A DNA stretch of 37,619 bases from a virus. The position numbers and the translations under genes are program-made. The stretch covers positions 1-37,619 of the IMG/VR virus record IMGVR_UViG_3300044633_001381. One strand, written 5' to 3'. The notes under the pieces were generated by a model, which was not told the DNA's origin, did no database searches, and worked only from the letters and a program-made list of their open reading frames with translations. Positions 16,050-25,706 of this stretch are shown here, one piece after another. Within the stretch, counting starts at the first letter, position 1. Each line of letters starts with the position of its first letter.

Positions 16050-17843
16050 TTATTTTGATAATGAATCGATTGATCTTTTCACTTTTGGATCTATTACTAA
16101 ATCTTGTGTGTTCTTATTAACAACTGCTTTTAAAAACTTCTTTAAAATGCCCATCAACATTTTGTCTTCTTGTGTAGACATTTTGACTTTGGAAAGTTCT
16201 TTTAATAACATTACCATAGCTGGTAAACTTTTCTTTATAACATCGATTATAGATGTAGATTGTGCCAATATATTGGTTGATGTATTTCCCGATCCAACTG
16301 ATTCTTGTTCATTTATCTTTCCTATTAAATCTTTAACTTGTGATATAGATGGTGTATTATTTAGTTCCCACAAAAATCTTTTAATAAATTTTTTCTTTAA
16401 TTTTTTAGCTATAGGTTTGTTTTCTATTGAGATAAAATCAAGTAGTTTTAAAGATCCCAATGTGTTTTTTAAAGTAGTAAAGTATTTATTTACATCTTTA
16501 TTTGTTTGCAAATTTTTACCAAGATTTTTTTCAAATTCAGATTGAAGTCTTATTAATTGTGAATAATAAGCTCCGAATTTATTTATTTCGTCCGTGGTTA
16601 ACATATCTTCATCTACGCCTGATGTACCTGTAGTACCAGTAGTACCTGATGTGCCAGTAGTGCCAGTTGTGCCAGTTGTGCCAGTTGTGCCAGTTGTACC
16701 TGTAGTGCCAGTAGTGCCAGTAGTGCCTGAAGTGTCTGTTAATGTAAAAGCATCTTTTATAGGTTTATTAGCTTTTAATACAATATATGCTGCAAATAAT
16801 TTATTAAAAATATCACCAATACCATTTTTATGTAAAATAATATAAAGTTTTTTATGTTCATATGGTTTAATACCTAAAGACGATACAATTGAGTTAGTTA
16901 TTGTTTCAAACTTGTTTATAAATTCTTGTTTTTTATTAGTATCATCCCAATAAGATAATTCATCTATTTCTGTTATGACAGGAGGTCTAATAGGCAATTG
17001 TATGTTTTTAGGTAATATTTTGCTATCATTTGTTATATTATTTAAAACATTCTTCGCATCTACAGGCAAATTGTTGTATAAATTATCAAAATCTTGTTTT
17101 ATTTTATTTACATTTATTTGTTTTAGTATAGTACCACCACCAATATCATCACCAAAATTTAAATCATCAATTTGTTTAGTTTGATATCCAGGTCTTTCGG
17201 ATCTACCCGTAGTGCCTGATGTACCTGTAGTGCCTGATGTACCTGTAGTGCCTGTTGTGCCTGTAGTGCCTGTTGTGCCTGTTGTGCCTGTTGTGCCTGT
17301 TGTGCCTGATGTACCTGTAGTGCCTGTTGTGCCTGTTGTGCCTGTAGTGCCTGTTGTGCCTGTTGTGCCTGTTGTGCCTGTTGTGCCTGTTGTGCCTGTT
17401 GTGCCTGTTGTGCCTGTTGTGCCTGTTGTGCCTGTTGTGCCTGTTGTGCCTGTTGTGCCTGTTGTGCCTGTTGTGCCTGTTGTACCTGTTGTACCTGTTG
17501 TGCCTGATGTACCTGTTGTGCCTGTTGTGCCTGCGGTTCCGGCTACTGATTTGATTTTATTTAATAAGTTTGTTAATTGTGTTGCGTACTGAATTATTTC
17601 TGGCGTAACTAAATCTTTACTAGGGCCATTTGTCAAGTCGTTAATAAGATTTTCTTTGGTCGAACCAATTTCATTTGCGATATTGGTTAGTAGGGAATTT
17701 ATATTTTGTTCTAATATCTGAAGATCATTAGAAGACAATTGTTTTTTACCTCCCAAACCTACAGATCCTTTTAATTTATCAAAAAAACCAGCTTCATTTA
17801 AAAATTGAGTATATAACTCTTTAGTATAATTCATATCATTCAT
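16050..17843 (-). CDS. Large protein with Gly-Thr-Thr repeat tracts, probable virion protein
   Basis: A 597-residue protein. Domains: an N-terminal helical part (1-95) starting [20 protein letters not shown], where L-N-E-A fits the T4 prohead protease site; a long Gly-Thr-Thr/Ser tract (about 103-213); a middle domain (215-370); a second shorter tract (about 370-412); and a helical C-terminal domain. Each tract is built from 9-bp DNA units. Such tracts act as flexible, collagen-like or glycosylatable linkers. The size, N-terminal peptide and pairing with the next large gene suggest an internal or injected virion protein. It starts one base after the stop of the upstream gene. Confidence 0.65.
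   Translation of the reverse strand: MNDMNYTKELYTQFLNEAGFFDKLKGSVGLGGKKQLSSNDLQILEQNINSLLTNIANEIGSTKENLINDLTNGPSKDLVTPEIIQYATQLTNLLNKIKSVAGTAGTTGTTGTSGTTGTTGTTGTTGTTGTTGTTGTTGTTGTTGTTGTTGTTGTTGTTGTTGTTGTTGTTGTTGTTGTSGTTGTTGTTGTTGTTGTTGTTGTSGTTGTSGTTGRSERPGYQTKQIDDLNFGDDIGGGTILKQINVNKIKQDFDNLYNNLPVDAKNVLNNITNDSKILPKNIQLPIRPPVITEIDELSYWDDTNKKQEFINKFETITNSIVSSLGIKPYEHKKLYIILHKNGIGDIFNKLFAAYIVLKANKPIKDAFTLTDTSGTTGTTGTTGTTGTTGTTGTTGTTGTSGTTGTTGTSGVDEDMLTTDEINKFGAYYSQLIRLQSEFEKNLGKNLQTNKDVNKYFTTLKNTLGSLKLLDFISIENKPIAKKLKKKFIKRFLWELNNTPSISQVKDLIGKINEQESVGSGNTSTNILAQSTSIIDVIKKSLPAMVMLLKELSKVKMSTQEDKMLMGILKKFLKAVVNKNTQDLVIDPKVKRSIDSLSK
16619..16736. repeat. Short 9-bp minisatellite
   Basis: About 13 copies of a 9-bp unit close to GTTGTGCCA / GTAGTGCCA. 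On the minus strand it encodes the second Gly-Thr-Thr tract. More varied than the larger tract, with GTACCAGTA-type units mixed in. Confidence 0.85.
17208..17537. repeat. Long 9-bp minisatellite
   Basis: About 36 tandem copies of a 9-bp unit, mostly GTTGTGCCT. They encode (Gly-Thr-Thr)n with a few Gly-Thr-Ser units on the minus strand. The near-identity of the central units suggests recent expansion by slippage, so copy number may vary between isolates or be misassembled. Confidence 0.92.
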
Positions 17844-17844
17844 A

Positions 17845-19584
17845 TTATATATATAGTTTTTTAATAATCGACTTGTATGCTGATTCTTGTACTGTCGGAG
17901 TAACTGATTTTCCAGCTTTTGTTGCCAACTTAGCTAAAACATCTTCATCAACTGGATTCCCCATTTGCTTAGCCATACTCATTGCAGTGTATGCAGTTTC
18001 TGCTTCGTTTGGTGTCAATTTATCAATAACACTTACGCCATTTATAGATATTGGTATATGGCCTCTTAACTCAGCAGTCAGATTGAGAGTTCGTGGTCCA
18101 ACTCCTGAAAAAAACTGATTTCTATCAATTATTCCGGCATCCATAGCTTTTTTCAAGATTCTATACTGATCCACACCCAGAGATTTGGTCGCCATAAATT
18201 TTTGCAAGTAAGCATCCATAGCTTTATTGTCACCTTGTAAAGCAAGTTTGCCAATTTCTTTTAGAGGTTTGTCAGTATATGATTGAGTAGCAGTATCTGC
18301 TATACCTGTTGCTAATTTAGTCAATGATTCTTTAGGTATTCCGCCCGCACCATTAATAATGTCTGCGAGGTCAGATCGGTCCTGGAACCTAATGAATGTT
18401 TTTATATCAGGATAACTCTCCGATTCTTCTTTAAAAGCTTTGTACAATTCTGGAGTGTTTTTAATAATAGTAAGTAATTTTTCATCACCACCTCGTCTAG
18501 TGGCGACCATTAATTTTGTTATATCAGCCTCAGATACTTTAATATTTCCACTGGTAATATTTTGATCTGATATGTCAGCGCCTGGAACTCCTGTAAAATA
18601 AGACTTAGCGCCGTCAATAAATCCACCACCTTTGAAGTAGCTAAATAGTCCTTTTGTAAGTGCGCCACCAACTAAAGATAAACCTGTAACTAATAATGCA
18701 TTTTTTAATGCATCTTTCCAAGATTCTTTTTTGAGATAGTGACCAACAATTGTTCTTACTAATAATCCAGTTAACACACCGATTACCAAAGATGTGCCTA
18801 CAGTAGCACCTGTTAATGATATTGATAACATTTTTGTAATGTTAATTAATAGACCAATTATGGTATTAGTCCATTTTGGATTCAACTTTGTAAAATCTTG
18901 TAATTTATTGAGCATCGATGTTCCTGAAGAATCACTTTCATATGTTATGGTGCCATCAGCTGCTCTTTTTGCAATCTTCATACTTGGACCCAATTTGGTC
19001 ATTATCATTTGCCAAGCCGATCCTTGTTTTTTAGCGTCTAAAATATCTGATTTTAATGCAGATGACCAATTTACAAATCGATTGAGTGCATTTACCACAA
19101 TTGATTGAAATAAAGTCATTGCAATCTGACCTGCTTTACCACCCAATTCTTTTGTTTTTAATGCTGCCTTTTGAATAATACTTGGTTCGGCACCAATATT
19201 TTTTGGTACAGATGTGTCTTTTAATCTTTCATCAGAATCAACGTTATCTAAGTATTGTTTATTATCTGTGTGAAATTTATTGATTAGTGATAGTATATTT
19301 TTTGAAGTATCTGCTGTTGATACTGGATCTGTGGAAGCTTCTACTAACAATGATATATCAGAAATTTGTTGATTGTTTTCACGTATTTCTTTTAATACTT
19401 TACGTGTACCAACACTCAATTTAAATTCTGCTAAATGTAAATTGTTAGTTTCTATGCATTCTTGAAGAATTGCTAATTCCTTCAACATTCGATTGAATGT
19501 GAATTCTAATTTTTTTAAATTGTAAATCTCTTGCTTAGATAATTTTGGATTTAACAGTTGATTTTCTTCCAATAAAGCTATCAT
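17845..19584 (-). CDS. Large membrane-active-looking protein, probable internal virion protein
   Basis: A 579-residue protein. It has a helical N-terminal part (1-150), a hydrophobic central region with two or three potential membrane helices (about 235-345: [46 protein letters not shown]), and a helical C-terminal half. The layout resembles phage internal or ejected proteins that insert into the membrane, but I see no enzymatic motif. [11 protein letters not shown] at the start again gives an L-L-E site. It heads the leftward operon with the repeat protein, preceded by a TATTTATA box 5 nt before the start. Confidence 0.65.
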   Translation of the reverse strand: MIALLEENQLLNPKLSKQEIYNLKKLEFTFNRMLKELAILQECIETNNLHLAEFKLSVGTRKVLKEIRENNQQISDISLLVEASTDPVSTADTSKNILSLINKFHTDNKQYLDNVDSDERLKDTSVPKNIGAEPSIIQKAALKTKELGGKAGQIAMTLFQSIVVNALNRFVNWSSALKSDILDAKKQGSAWQMIMTKLGPSMKIAKRAADGTITYESDSSGTSMLNKLQDFTKLNPKWTNTIIGLLINITKMLSISLTGATVGTSLVIGVLTGLLVRTIVGHYLKKESWKDALKNALLVTGLSLVGGALTKGLFSYFKGGGFIDGAKSYFTGVPGADISDQNITSGNIKVSEADITKLMVATRRGGDEKLLTIIKNTPELYKAFKEESESYPDIKTFIRFQDRSDLADIINGAGGIPKESLTKLATGIADTATQSYTDKPLKEIGKLALQGDNKAMDAYLQKFMATKSLGVDQYRILKKAMDAGIIDRNQFFSGVGPRTLNLTAELRGHIPISINGVSVIDKLTPNEAETAYTAMSMAKQMGNPVDEDVLAKLATKAGKSVTPTVQESAYKSIIKKLYI

Positions 19585-19589
19585 ATTTA

Positions 19590-19597
19590 TATAAATA
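19590..19597 (-). promoter_or_regulatory. TATTTATA start-proximal box (minus strand)
   Basis: On the minus strand TATTTATA, TAAAT, then ATG (19584-19582). The only leftward member of the set of eight. Confidence 0.5.
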
Positions 19598-19630
19598 TGT
19601 ATACGTGAATAAAAACTGATTAAAATAAAC

Positions 19631-19659
19631 TTGACGTATATGCGTTTTGTATATATTAT
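19631..19659 (+). promoter_or_regulatory. Sigma70-like promoter
   Basis: TTGACG (19631-19636), 17-nt spacer, TATTAT (19654-19659). The leader before the next gene (19737) has a small hairpin CTAAG...CTTAG at about 19671-19689. Confidence 0.7.
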
Positions 19660-19736
19660 TACGTTATGTTCTAAGGCTGGTAATCTTAGAATCCGTAGTT
19701 ATATTACCACATTCAAATATTAAATTATAAATTAGT

Positions 19737-19928
19737 ATGACAGCGAAAAGCGACAGTTTGACAGATAATAATATTAAGTACGTAATTCTACGAGACGGTA
19801 GAAGAGTTTCCGATTTGGAATATACTTCCAAGGATGAGGCTAGAACGGAGTATGAACATTGGTCATCAATTATTAAACGATGGCCGGATGGTTCTAAAAT
19901 TGAAATTGTAGAAACGAAAGGTAAATAA
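19737..19928 (+). CDS. Small hypothetical protein (63 aa)
   Basis: A 63-residue soluble protein (KYVILRDGRRVSDLEYTSKD, then EYEHWSSIIKRWPDGSKIEIV). It looks like a compact beta-alpha fold of the kind found in many small phage proteins; family not recognised. Driven by the promoter at 19631-19659. Its TAA stop overlaps the ATG of the next gene (TAATG), so the two are translationally coupled. Confidence 0.6.
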   Translation: MTAKSDSLTDNNIKYVILRDGRRVSDLEYTSKDEARTEYEHWSSIIKRWPDGSKIEIVETKGK

Positions 19929-20161
19929 TGAGTGGTACTACATTTGGGTTAAAACAAAGAATTGTAGCAGCTGGTTCTGAGAAAGAAGTGTTGGATTTGT
20001 TGCAACTTGGCAAAACTTACACAGATGCTTCTCAAGAAACAATTCGTTCTTGGAAAAACGCTTCTAACAGAAGGTTACAACAATTAAATTCAACCGTGAC
20101 ACAAACAGAAACGGTCGAAAACGATAGTGACAAACCTGTTAAAAAGAAGAAGAAAAAGTAA
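19928..20161 (+). CDS. Small hypothetical protein with Lys-rich tail (77 aa)
   Basis: A 77-residue protein. The N-terminal 55 residues form a helical domain (KQRIVAAGSEKEVLDLLQLG...SWKNASNRRLQQL). A disordered Thr/Glu segment follows, then a tail of Lys residues (KPVKKKKKK), which suggests nucleic-acid or membrane contact. Not recognised. Second gene of a two-gene unit, ended by the UUCG-loop terminator at 20186-20214. Confidence 0.6.
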   Translation: MSGTTFGLKQRIVAAGSEKEVLDLLQLGKTYTDASQETIRSWKNASNRRLQQLNSTVTQTETVENDSDKPVKKKKKK

Positions 20162-20185
20162 AAGGTTAGATAAATTGGTTATGAA

Positions 20186-20214
20186 AAGACGTTACTTCGG
20201 TAACGTCTTTATTT
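20186..20214 (+). terminator. Rho-independent terminator with UUCG loop
   Basis: Ten-bp stem AAGACGTTAC / GTAACGTCTT around TTCG, then TATTTTTT. Very stable; ends the 19737-20161 pair. Confidence 0.93.
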
Positions 20215-20232
20215 TTTGTTATATACTTATAT

Positions 20233-20586
20233 ATGATGACAGATAAGTACTCTTCATTAACTTTGCCATCTGATTATGATCAGATGGAGAGTTTAATTAA
20301 ATCTAATAAAATTAAATTGATGGAACAAATTGTTTCATCAATATGTTATGCGGTAGACAATAATTTGAATGCGATAGAGGTCTTTAACTTTAAAGATTCT
20401 GATTTCATAGTAGTATTAGACCGCAATTCATTTGAAGATAATCTAAATAATATTTACGAATATTATATTTTGTCTGAGAAATATGAACATTGTGGTCGTG
20501 TTTTAAACATTAAACAACAACTAACCAACAAAAATGAGCAAGAAAAAAGACACAAGCCCAAAGGTTCATCAAAACGAAAAAATTAG
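20233..20586 (+). CDS. Hypothetical protein preceding and overlapping phoH
   Basis: A 117-residue protein with a helical N-terminal region, then beta strands (LNAIEVFNFKDSDFIVVLDR) and a basic tail (EQEKRHKPKGSSKRKN). Two consecutive ATG codons at 20233 and 20236 could start it; the sequence before them, ATACTTATATATG, is a variant of the start-proximal box. Its last 53 nt overlap the phoH start in another frame, so the two are co-transcribed and probably translationally coupled. Not recognised; small conserved proteins next to phoH are common in marine T4-like phages. Confidence 0.6.
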   Translation: MMTDKYSSLTLPSDYDQMESLIKSNKIKLMEQIVSSICYAVDNNLNAIEVFNFKDSDFIVVLDRNSFEDNLNNIYEYYILSEKYEHCGRVLNIKQQLTNKNEQEKRHKPKGSSKRKN

Positions 20587-21244
20587 AGAAACAATAAAAA
20601 TTGATGACCGAACTCTTACGCCAAAACAAATTGAATTATTAAATTTACTACAAAATAAAACAACTAAACTAGTCTTCATTTCAGGTCCAGCTGGAACTTC
20701 AAAAACATATACATCTGTATTAGCCGGTTTAAATTTGATAAACCAAAAAAGAGTAAGTGAAATCGTATATGTCAGAAGTATTGTAGAAAGTAGTGATAGT
20801 AAATTGGGATTTTTACCAGGTGAAATGGATGAAAAGATGAGTCCTTACATTCAACCACTAATAGATAAATTAGAAGAATTATTGCCAAAACACGATATTG
20901 ATAAGTTAAAAAAAGAAGAACGTATTCACGGTTTTCCAATAAATTTCTTACGTGGTTTGAGTTGGAACGCTAAATGTATTGTAGCTGATGAAGCTCAGAA
21001 TATGAGTAAGAAAGAATTGACCACATTAATTACCCGTGTTGGAGAATTTAGTAAGTTGTTTATATGTGGTGATCCCGATCAAAGTGATATCAATGGTAAA
21101 AGTGGATTTGTGCCAATGATGAACATCTTTGACGATGAAGAAAGTAGAAATAACGGAATTTATGTATTTAAATTCGATGAAGATGATATTGTTAGAAGCG
21201 GTTTAGTAAAATTTATATTAAAAAAACTAAAAAATGTTGGGTGA
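20534..21244 (+). CDS. phoH: PhoH-like ATPase
   Basis: A 236-residue P-loop ATPase of the PhoH family. Walker A GPAGTSKT at 51-58, Walker B CIVADEAQN at 148-156, and FICGDPDQSD further on, typical of PhoH and superfamily 1 helicase-like ATPases. The length matches phage PhoH proteins. The role is debated: RNA metabolism, or phosphate-stress response by analogy with the host gene. It is a frequent marker of T4-like marine phages. The start overlaps the previous gene by 53 nt; no later ATG would keep the N-terminal region. Confidence 0.93.
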   Translation: MSKKKDTSPKVHQNEKIRETIKIDDRTLTPKQIELLNLLQNKTTKLVFISGPAGTSKTYTSVLAGLNLINQKRVSEIVYVRSIVESSDSKLGFLPGEMDEKMSPYIQPLIDKLEELLPKHDIDKLKKEERIHGFPINFLRGLSWNAKCIVADEAQNMSKKELTTLITRVGEFSKLFICGDPDQSDINGKSGFVPMMNIFDDEESRNNGIYVFKFDEDDIVRSGLVKFILKKLKNVG

Positions 21245-21264
21245 TTAATAATTATTAATATATT

Positions 21265-23637
21265 ATGGCGATAGTATCCAATCAAGGTAGAACTGTTCCC
21301 GAATTACCAACACTAACAGCTGGTACTATCGGTAATAATGATTATTTAATCATACAAAATGTAAGTAGCAACTCTACAAAAAAGTCTACTGTTAGTAGTT
21401 TTGTACAAAAAACAGCAAATCTTCTAACAACATTCAACAACTTGAATTTTGTAGGACCAAATAATACATACACGGGTTCATTTAGAAGTTTTGAAGGTGA
21501 CAACTATTCTGTCATAAGTCAAAAGGTACCAAATATATTTAAAAGAGCCATAGTAAGTGATTATCTTACTATCGGATACAATCCATCGGCGCCAACGTTT
21601 TTGGGAATCTATGCAAAAACAATAGATGTTAATCAATCACTTGGCGGCGGTGGCAATATTACGTTTACTGGAAATTCTATAAATAGTCAAATAACAGTTT
21701 TAGATTACCCTAACGGTCTAACTCTTGAAAATACTCCATTTAATATAGAACAACTCACAGCTAGTGTTGGTATAACAGGCAGTTTAAAAGGACGTTTACT
21801 AGGCAATGTAACGGTTGGTATAGGTAAAAGTTCATTTAACAATGTAGATGTAAATAACAATTTATATGCTGTAAATGGTGAAATAGACAACGCAGCTATA
21901 AATGGCGGTTCTATTGGTGGGGTAACTATTAATAATAGTCCGATTGGAACTACTGTGCCAAATGTCATATCTGGTTCAAAGATTTATTCTGCAAATGGAT
22001 TTTCAGGAGTATTTTCTGGTAGTGGTAATATCTCACTCACAGGTAGTTTAAAAGGTAAGTTAACAGGTAATGTTACTGCTACCACTGGTACAAGTGTATT
22101 TAACAATATTACTGCAGCTAGTGTATATTCAAGTGTATATATTGAGTCACCATCATTTATAGGCACAGCTAGTTATTCTTACAATGGAAATGGAGCACTA
22201 TCATCTTTATCCAGTAGTTACGCACAAACCTCAAGTATGTGTATGTCAACTACCGCAGATACCGCTTCGTATTTAGTTTGGTCAAACCTAAGAGTAAATG
22301 GTACATCTAGTTATTCTTATAATGGCAATCAAAAATATTCATCTTTTTCGAGTAGTTATGCACTTACTTCAAGTAAAGCTATAAGCAGTAGTTATTCTAC
22401 AAGAACTACCAGTGCTTCATACGCATTGAGAGCTTCAACTGTACTTGGAACTGTAGATAATGCTTTACATTCTATAACCGCTGATTCTTCAACTACGTCA
22501 TTAACATCCTCTTATTTGTTAAAAGGATCTTTGAATAGTTCAAGCGCTGTACCATATTTTGATGGCAACAGATTAACAACATCTCCTCTATTTTATAAAA
22601 ATGAGTTTGGTCAAATAAATTTTTATGTATCTGCGTCTGCTAAATACGCTCAATCAAATCTTTTTGTAGTAAATAGAGGATCTGGTACATTAAGTTCAGC
22701 TGGTTTTGTATTGCAAAATAAAAACAGATCAACTGGATATCCAAATCAAGATCAGTGGTTTATACAATCCGTTTCCAGTGGCAGTTTGACATTGAGTATT
22801 ACCACAGGATCATATCATCTTAAAAATAGTACCATTACATCGAGAACTTCGGATTCATCTGGTACAATGGCCGCATTGAAACAAATACGTAATGGTTTTT
22901 ATTTCTGGCCATATATTAATACGGATTCAGCTGCTAGAGATGGTTCAGTTGGTATAGGTGTAACTCCTCCAGCAGAGCCAAGTGGTTCTATAAATAAGTA
23001 TCTACGTGCTAAGTTGCAAATCAGAATGTTTAGTGGTAGCAATGAAGCCGCAAACGTTGCTGGATCGGTATTAGCTGGTAAATTCGTGGGAGGTGCTCCA
23101 GTTGGAGTAGAAAACAAACAAACCGCTATATTAGTACAATATGGATCAAGTAGTTTTGCCAATACATTTTATGTATCCAGTAGCGGTGATATGCGTGCTT
23201 ATGGATCTATCAGTGGTAGTAAAATGTATTCTTATGGAAATATTAAAGTTGACAATGGTTCAATTATTTCCAAGACAGATGCGGCTATTATCACAGGATC
23301 TTTCAAGGGTAATTACCAAAAAGATTATACAACTGTAAGTGCTACTGTTGCAGCTGCAACTACCAATTTGAGTTTTGATGATTATGATATGATCTATGTA
23401 ACGGCTACAGCATCTCAAACTTTTAATGTAAATCTGACTCAAAAGAAGGTGTGTTATTTGTATTTTTATAACAATAGCGGTGGCACTTCATTTACGTGGA
23501 GCACCGGTACACCTAATTCTTTAAAGTGGCCAGGTGGTTCGGCATCAAATCCATCAAATGGGTCTAGAGACTTGTATTCAATTGTATTGATGGGCAGTGA
23601 AATTCTTATTAATCGAATAGGAGCTTCTTACTCTTAA
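21265..23637 (+). CDS. Tail-fibre-like structural protein
   Basis: A 790-residue protein. The N-terminal region (MAIVSNQGRTVPELPTLTAG, then NDYLIIQNVSSNSTKKSTVS) resembles the starts of the next two genes and is probably the virion-attachment domain. The middle is rich in short Gly/Ser/Thr repeats and S-S-Y-A / T-A-S-Y motifs, which usually form trimeric beta-helical fibres. The C-terminal 130 residues form a separate beta-rich domain (YDMIYVTATASQTFNVNLTQ), perhaps the receptor or cap domain. No S74 chaperone is present. It starts 20 nt after phoH. Confidence 0.75.
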   Translation: MAIVSNQGRTVPELPTLTAGTIGNNDYLIIQNVSSNSTKKSTVSSFVQKTANLLTTFNNLNFVGPNNTYTGSFRSFEGDNYSVISQKVPNIFKRAIVSDYLTIGYNPSAPTFLGIYAKTIDVNQSLGGGGNITFTGNSINSQITVLDYPNGLTLENTPFNIEQLTASVGITGSLKGRLLGNVTVGIGKSSFNNVDVNNNLYAVNGEIDNAAINGGSIGGVTINNSPIGTTVPNVISGSKIYSANGFSGVFSGSGNISLTGSLKGKLTGNVTATTGTSVFNNITAASVYSSVYIESPSFIGTASYSYNGNGALSSLSSSYAQTSSMCMSTTADTASYLVWSNLRVNGTSSYSYNGNQKYSSFSSSYALTSSKAISSSYSTRTTSASYALRASTVLGTVDNALHSITADSSTTSLTSSYLLKGSLNSSSAVPYFDGNRLTTSPLFYKNEFGQINFYVSASAKYAQSNLFVVNRGSGTLSSAGFVLQNKNRSTGYPNQDQWFIQSVSSGSLTLSITTGSYHLKNSTITSRTSDSSGTMAALKQIRNGFYFWPYINTDSAARDGSVGIGVTPPAEPSGSINKYLRAKLQIRMFSGSNEAANVAGSVLAGKFVGGAPVGVENKQTAILVQYGSSSFANTFYVSSSGDMRAYGSISGSKMYSYGNIKVDNGSIISKTDAAIITGSFKGNYQKDYTTVSATVAAATTNLSFDDYDMIYVTATASQTFNVNLTQKKVCYLYFYNNSGGTSFTWSTGTPNSLKWPGGSASNPSNGSRDLYSIVLMGSEILINRIGASYS

Positions 23638-23644
23638 TACTTTA

Positions 23645-23652
23645 TATTTATA
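23645..23652 (+). promoter_or_regulatory. TATTTATA start-proximal box
   Basis: TATTTATA, 4 nt, then the ATG at 23657. It would let the two shorter fibre genes be made independently of the 790-residue one. Confidence 0.5.
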
Positions 23653-23656
23653 AAAT

Positions 23657-24199
23657 ATGTCAACTCCGTGTAACAGTTTAAATGTACAACTAATAAAGGT
23701 CAGCGATCTAGCAACTTATTCTAGTATCAAAGATGCAGATCAACTGATGGTTATTGAAAATACAGGTGGTTCAAAATATTCTAGAAAATCCACTTTATCT
23801 GATTTAAAAGATTATGCTAACTCAGATGGTATATCTGGATATACCACTTCTTTATTTAATACCACAACTGATAGTAATAGTATATCATATTATTCATCTG
23901 GAAATGTTCTTTCATTTTCCCACGGATTTTCTGCTGTACCTTCTTTGGTCCGAGTAGTTTTAAAATGTAATAGTAATGATGGAAGATTTGTTATTAACCA
24001 AGAAGTTGACGTAACATCTTTTTTCAATAACCAAACAAAACCAATTTGCAGTATCGTTTCGAGTTCTAGTACTGTGTTACTAATTGTCCCAACTTATACC
24101 AGCATTACTGTTTACGACTATAACAGTAGCACCAGTGTAATAAGTCAATATAATATCGATACAACCAAATGGTATCTTAAAATTTACGCCTGGAAGTAA
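23657..24199 (+). CDS. Short fibre-type structural protein
   Basis: A 180-residue protein. Residues 1-50 (LIKVSDLATYSSIKDADQLM ... SRKSTLSDLKDY) are a paralogue of the start of the next gene. The rest is a beta-rich domain (SFSHGFSAVPSLVRVVLKCN, WYLKIYAWK at the end). This fits a virion-anchor domain joined to a compact cap or receptor-binding domain. Two nucleotides separate it from the next gene. Probably a minor adhesin or fibre component; receptor unknown. Confidence 0.65.
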   Translation: MSTPCNSLNVQLIKVSDLATYSSIKDADQLMVIENTGGSKYSRKSTLSDLKDYANSDGISGYTTSLFNTTTDSNSISYYSSGNVLSFSHGFSAVPSLVRVVLKCNSNDGRFVINQEVDVTSFFNNQTKPICSIVSSSSTVLLIVPTYTSITVYDYNSSTSVISQYNIDTTKWYLKIYAWK

Positions 24200-24201
24200 T
24201 T

Positions 24202-25692
24202 ATGTCAACTACCTGTAATTTAATACAACAAGTAAAAGTTAGCGATCTGGTACGATACAGCACGTTAACGTCTAAAGATTTAATTTTAACAATTGAATCT
24301 GGTTCTTCCAACGATTTATACTCCAGAAAAAGCACATTTGGGGACGTTGTAACATTTTTATCATCTGTAACAGGATCTTATACCGGAAGTTTTTCTGGAT
24401 CTGCAAAAACATTAAGTGGTACTTTTACAGGAAGTTTTACTGGTAGTTTTCAAGGTGATCACTCCGGTAGTTTTAGTGGAAACTTCAACGGTACCAATAC
24501 AGGTAGTTTTACAGGCAGTTTTAACGGACTAACAACGGGAAAATCCAATACTTCAGGATCATTGAGTGGTAGTTTTTATGGTTATATATTGACTAAGAAA
24601 GCAAGTGCTAGTGGAAGTTTCAGTGGAAGTTTATATGGTTCATTGATTAGTAAAAACTCTAAATTAACTGGTAGTTTTAGTGGTGTTTCAAGAGGACGTT
24701 TCTCAGGAAGTGTTTCTGCTAGCATCAAGGGTTACATTAGTGCATCAAATCATTACAACGCAAATAGAAAAGTTGCATTTTATGGTACGGCTAGTTGCGC
24801 TAAAACCGCTTCTTATGCTTTGAATTCAGGAGGAAACATAACAGGCACTGGTACTGCAAATCAATTTACATACTGGACAGCAGGCACTGCTATAGGATCT
24901 ACTAATTATCTGGTGAGAAATAGTAGTATTAATAATTTGGGAAGTATGGGTTCAGGTAGAGTTACTGTAAACAACCCATTACAATTTTCCGCTGTAGGTG
25001 AACATTTGATTCAAAATTCTTCATCGGGTCAATCCATATATGGTATAGGATTACAAACCTCAAACAATTATTTAAGAACATCTGCTAATTTTGCATTTTA
25101 TTATTCTGGATCTCACGTAAATACATCAGCTTTACCAGGCAAAGATGTAACTTGGCAATCAGGAAAATCTGGTTGGGGAGTTTTGGGAATCAGACAAAGA
25201 TTATTAAGTGTTGGAAATATAGTGAGTTCCGACAACGTAAATGCTCAATTACATTTGCATTTAAGTGGGTCTACTGGATGGCCATCTGGATACAATCCAA
25301 ATTCAAATGTATTTTTAATTACATCTGGTAGTTCACAAACCAAATTATTACGTGTTAGTGGAAGCGGACAGTTGGATGTTAGAGGTGATATAGTTGCACT
25401 TTCTACATTTGCTACATCTGATATCAGACTTAAAGATAATATTAGACCAATTGAAAATGCACTGAAAAAAGTGGAACAAATCAATGCAATTGAATTCAAT
25501 TGGAAGTCTAATGGCAAACAAGATTTCGGAGTTATTGCTCAACAAATTGAACAATTGTATCCTGACTTGGTAATGGAAAATCTTGAGGGATACAAAGTTG
25601 TAAAATATAATCCATTGATAGCACTATTATTAAAATCTATTCAAGAACTTAACAAAGAAGTTCAAGAACTAAAAAATAAGATTAAATCTTAA
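24202..25692 (+). CDS. Tail-fibre protein with S74 intramolecular chaperone
   Basis: A 496-residue protein. The N-terminal anchor (QVKVSDLVRYSTLTSKDLIL) is followed by short repeats of the type GSFTGSF / SGSFSG (about 55-180), a beta-helical shaft, a central domain and a C-terminal peptidase-S74 chaperone of endosialidase. That domain starts near 404 with SDIRLKDNI and ends in a coiled coil. S74 domains help the fibre trimerise, then cut themselves off at the Ser of the S-D motif (Ser406-Asp407). This is the clearest receptor-fibre gene of the window. Confidence 0.9.
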   Translation: MSTTCNLIQQVKVSDLVRYSTLTSKDLILTIESGSSNDLYSRKSTFGDVVTFLSSVTGSYTGSFSGSAKTLSGTFTGSFTGSFQGDHSGSFSGNFNGTNTGSFTGSFNGLTTGKSNTSGSLSGSFYGYILTKKASASGSFSGSLYGSLISKNSKLTGSFSGVSRGRFSGSVSASIKGYISASNHYNANRKVAFYGTASCAKTASYALNSGGNITGTGTANQFTYWTAGTAIGSTNYLVRNSSINNLGSMGSGRVTVNNPLQFSAVGEHLIQNSSSGQSIYGIGLQTSNNYLRTSANFAFYYSGSHVNTSALPGKDVTWQSGKSGWGVLGIRQRLLSVGNIVSSDNVNAQLHLHLSGSTGWPSGYNPNSNVFLITSGSSQTKLLRVSGSGQLDVRGDIVALSTFATSDIRLKDNIRPIENALKKVEQINAIEFNWKSNGKQDFGVIAQQIEQLYPDLVMENLEGYKVVKYNPLIALLLKSIQELNKEVQELKNKIKS

Positions 25693-25706
25693 TATATATA
25701 GGATAT

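Noticed and set aside
17208-17537. CRISPR array
   Set aside because: The units are 9 bp, directly tandem and without spacers, and they stay in frame in a long gene.
16594-17592. Rightward frames encoding VVPVVP repeats
   Set aside because: They are the complement of the Gly-Thr-Thr coding repeats of the leftward gene; no start signals or other domains.
21705-23442. Leftward open frames within the 790-residue fibre gene
   Set aside because: Short, without start signals, and fully covered by a strong rightward gene with fibre-type repeats.
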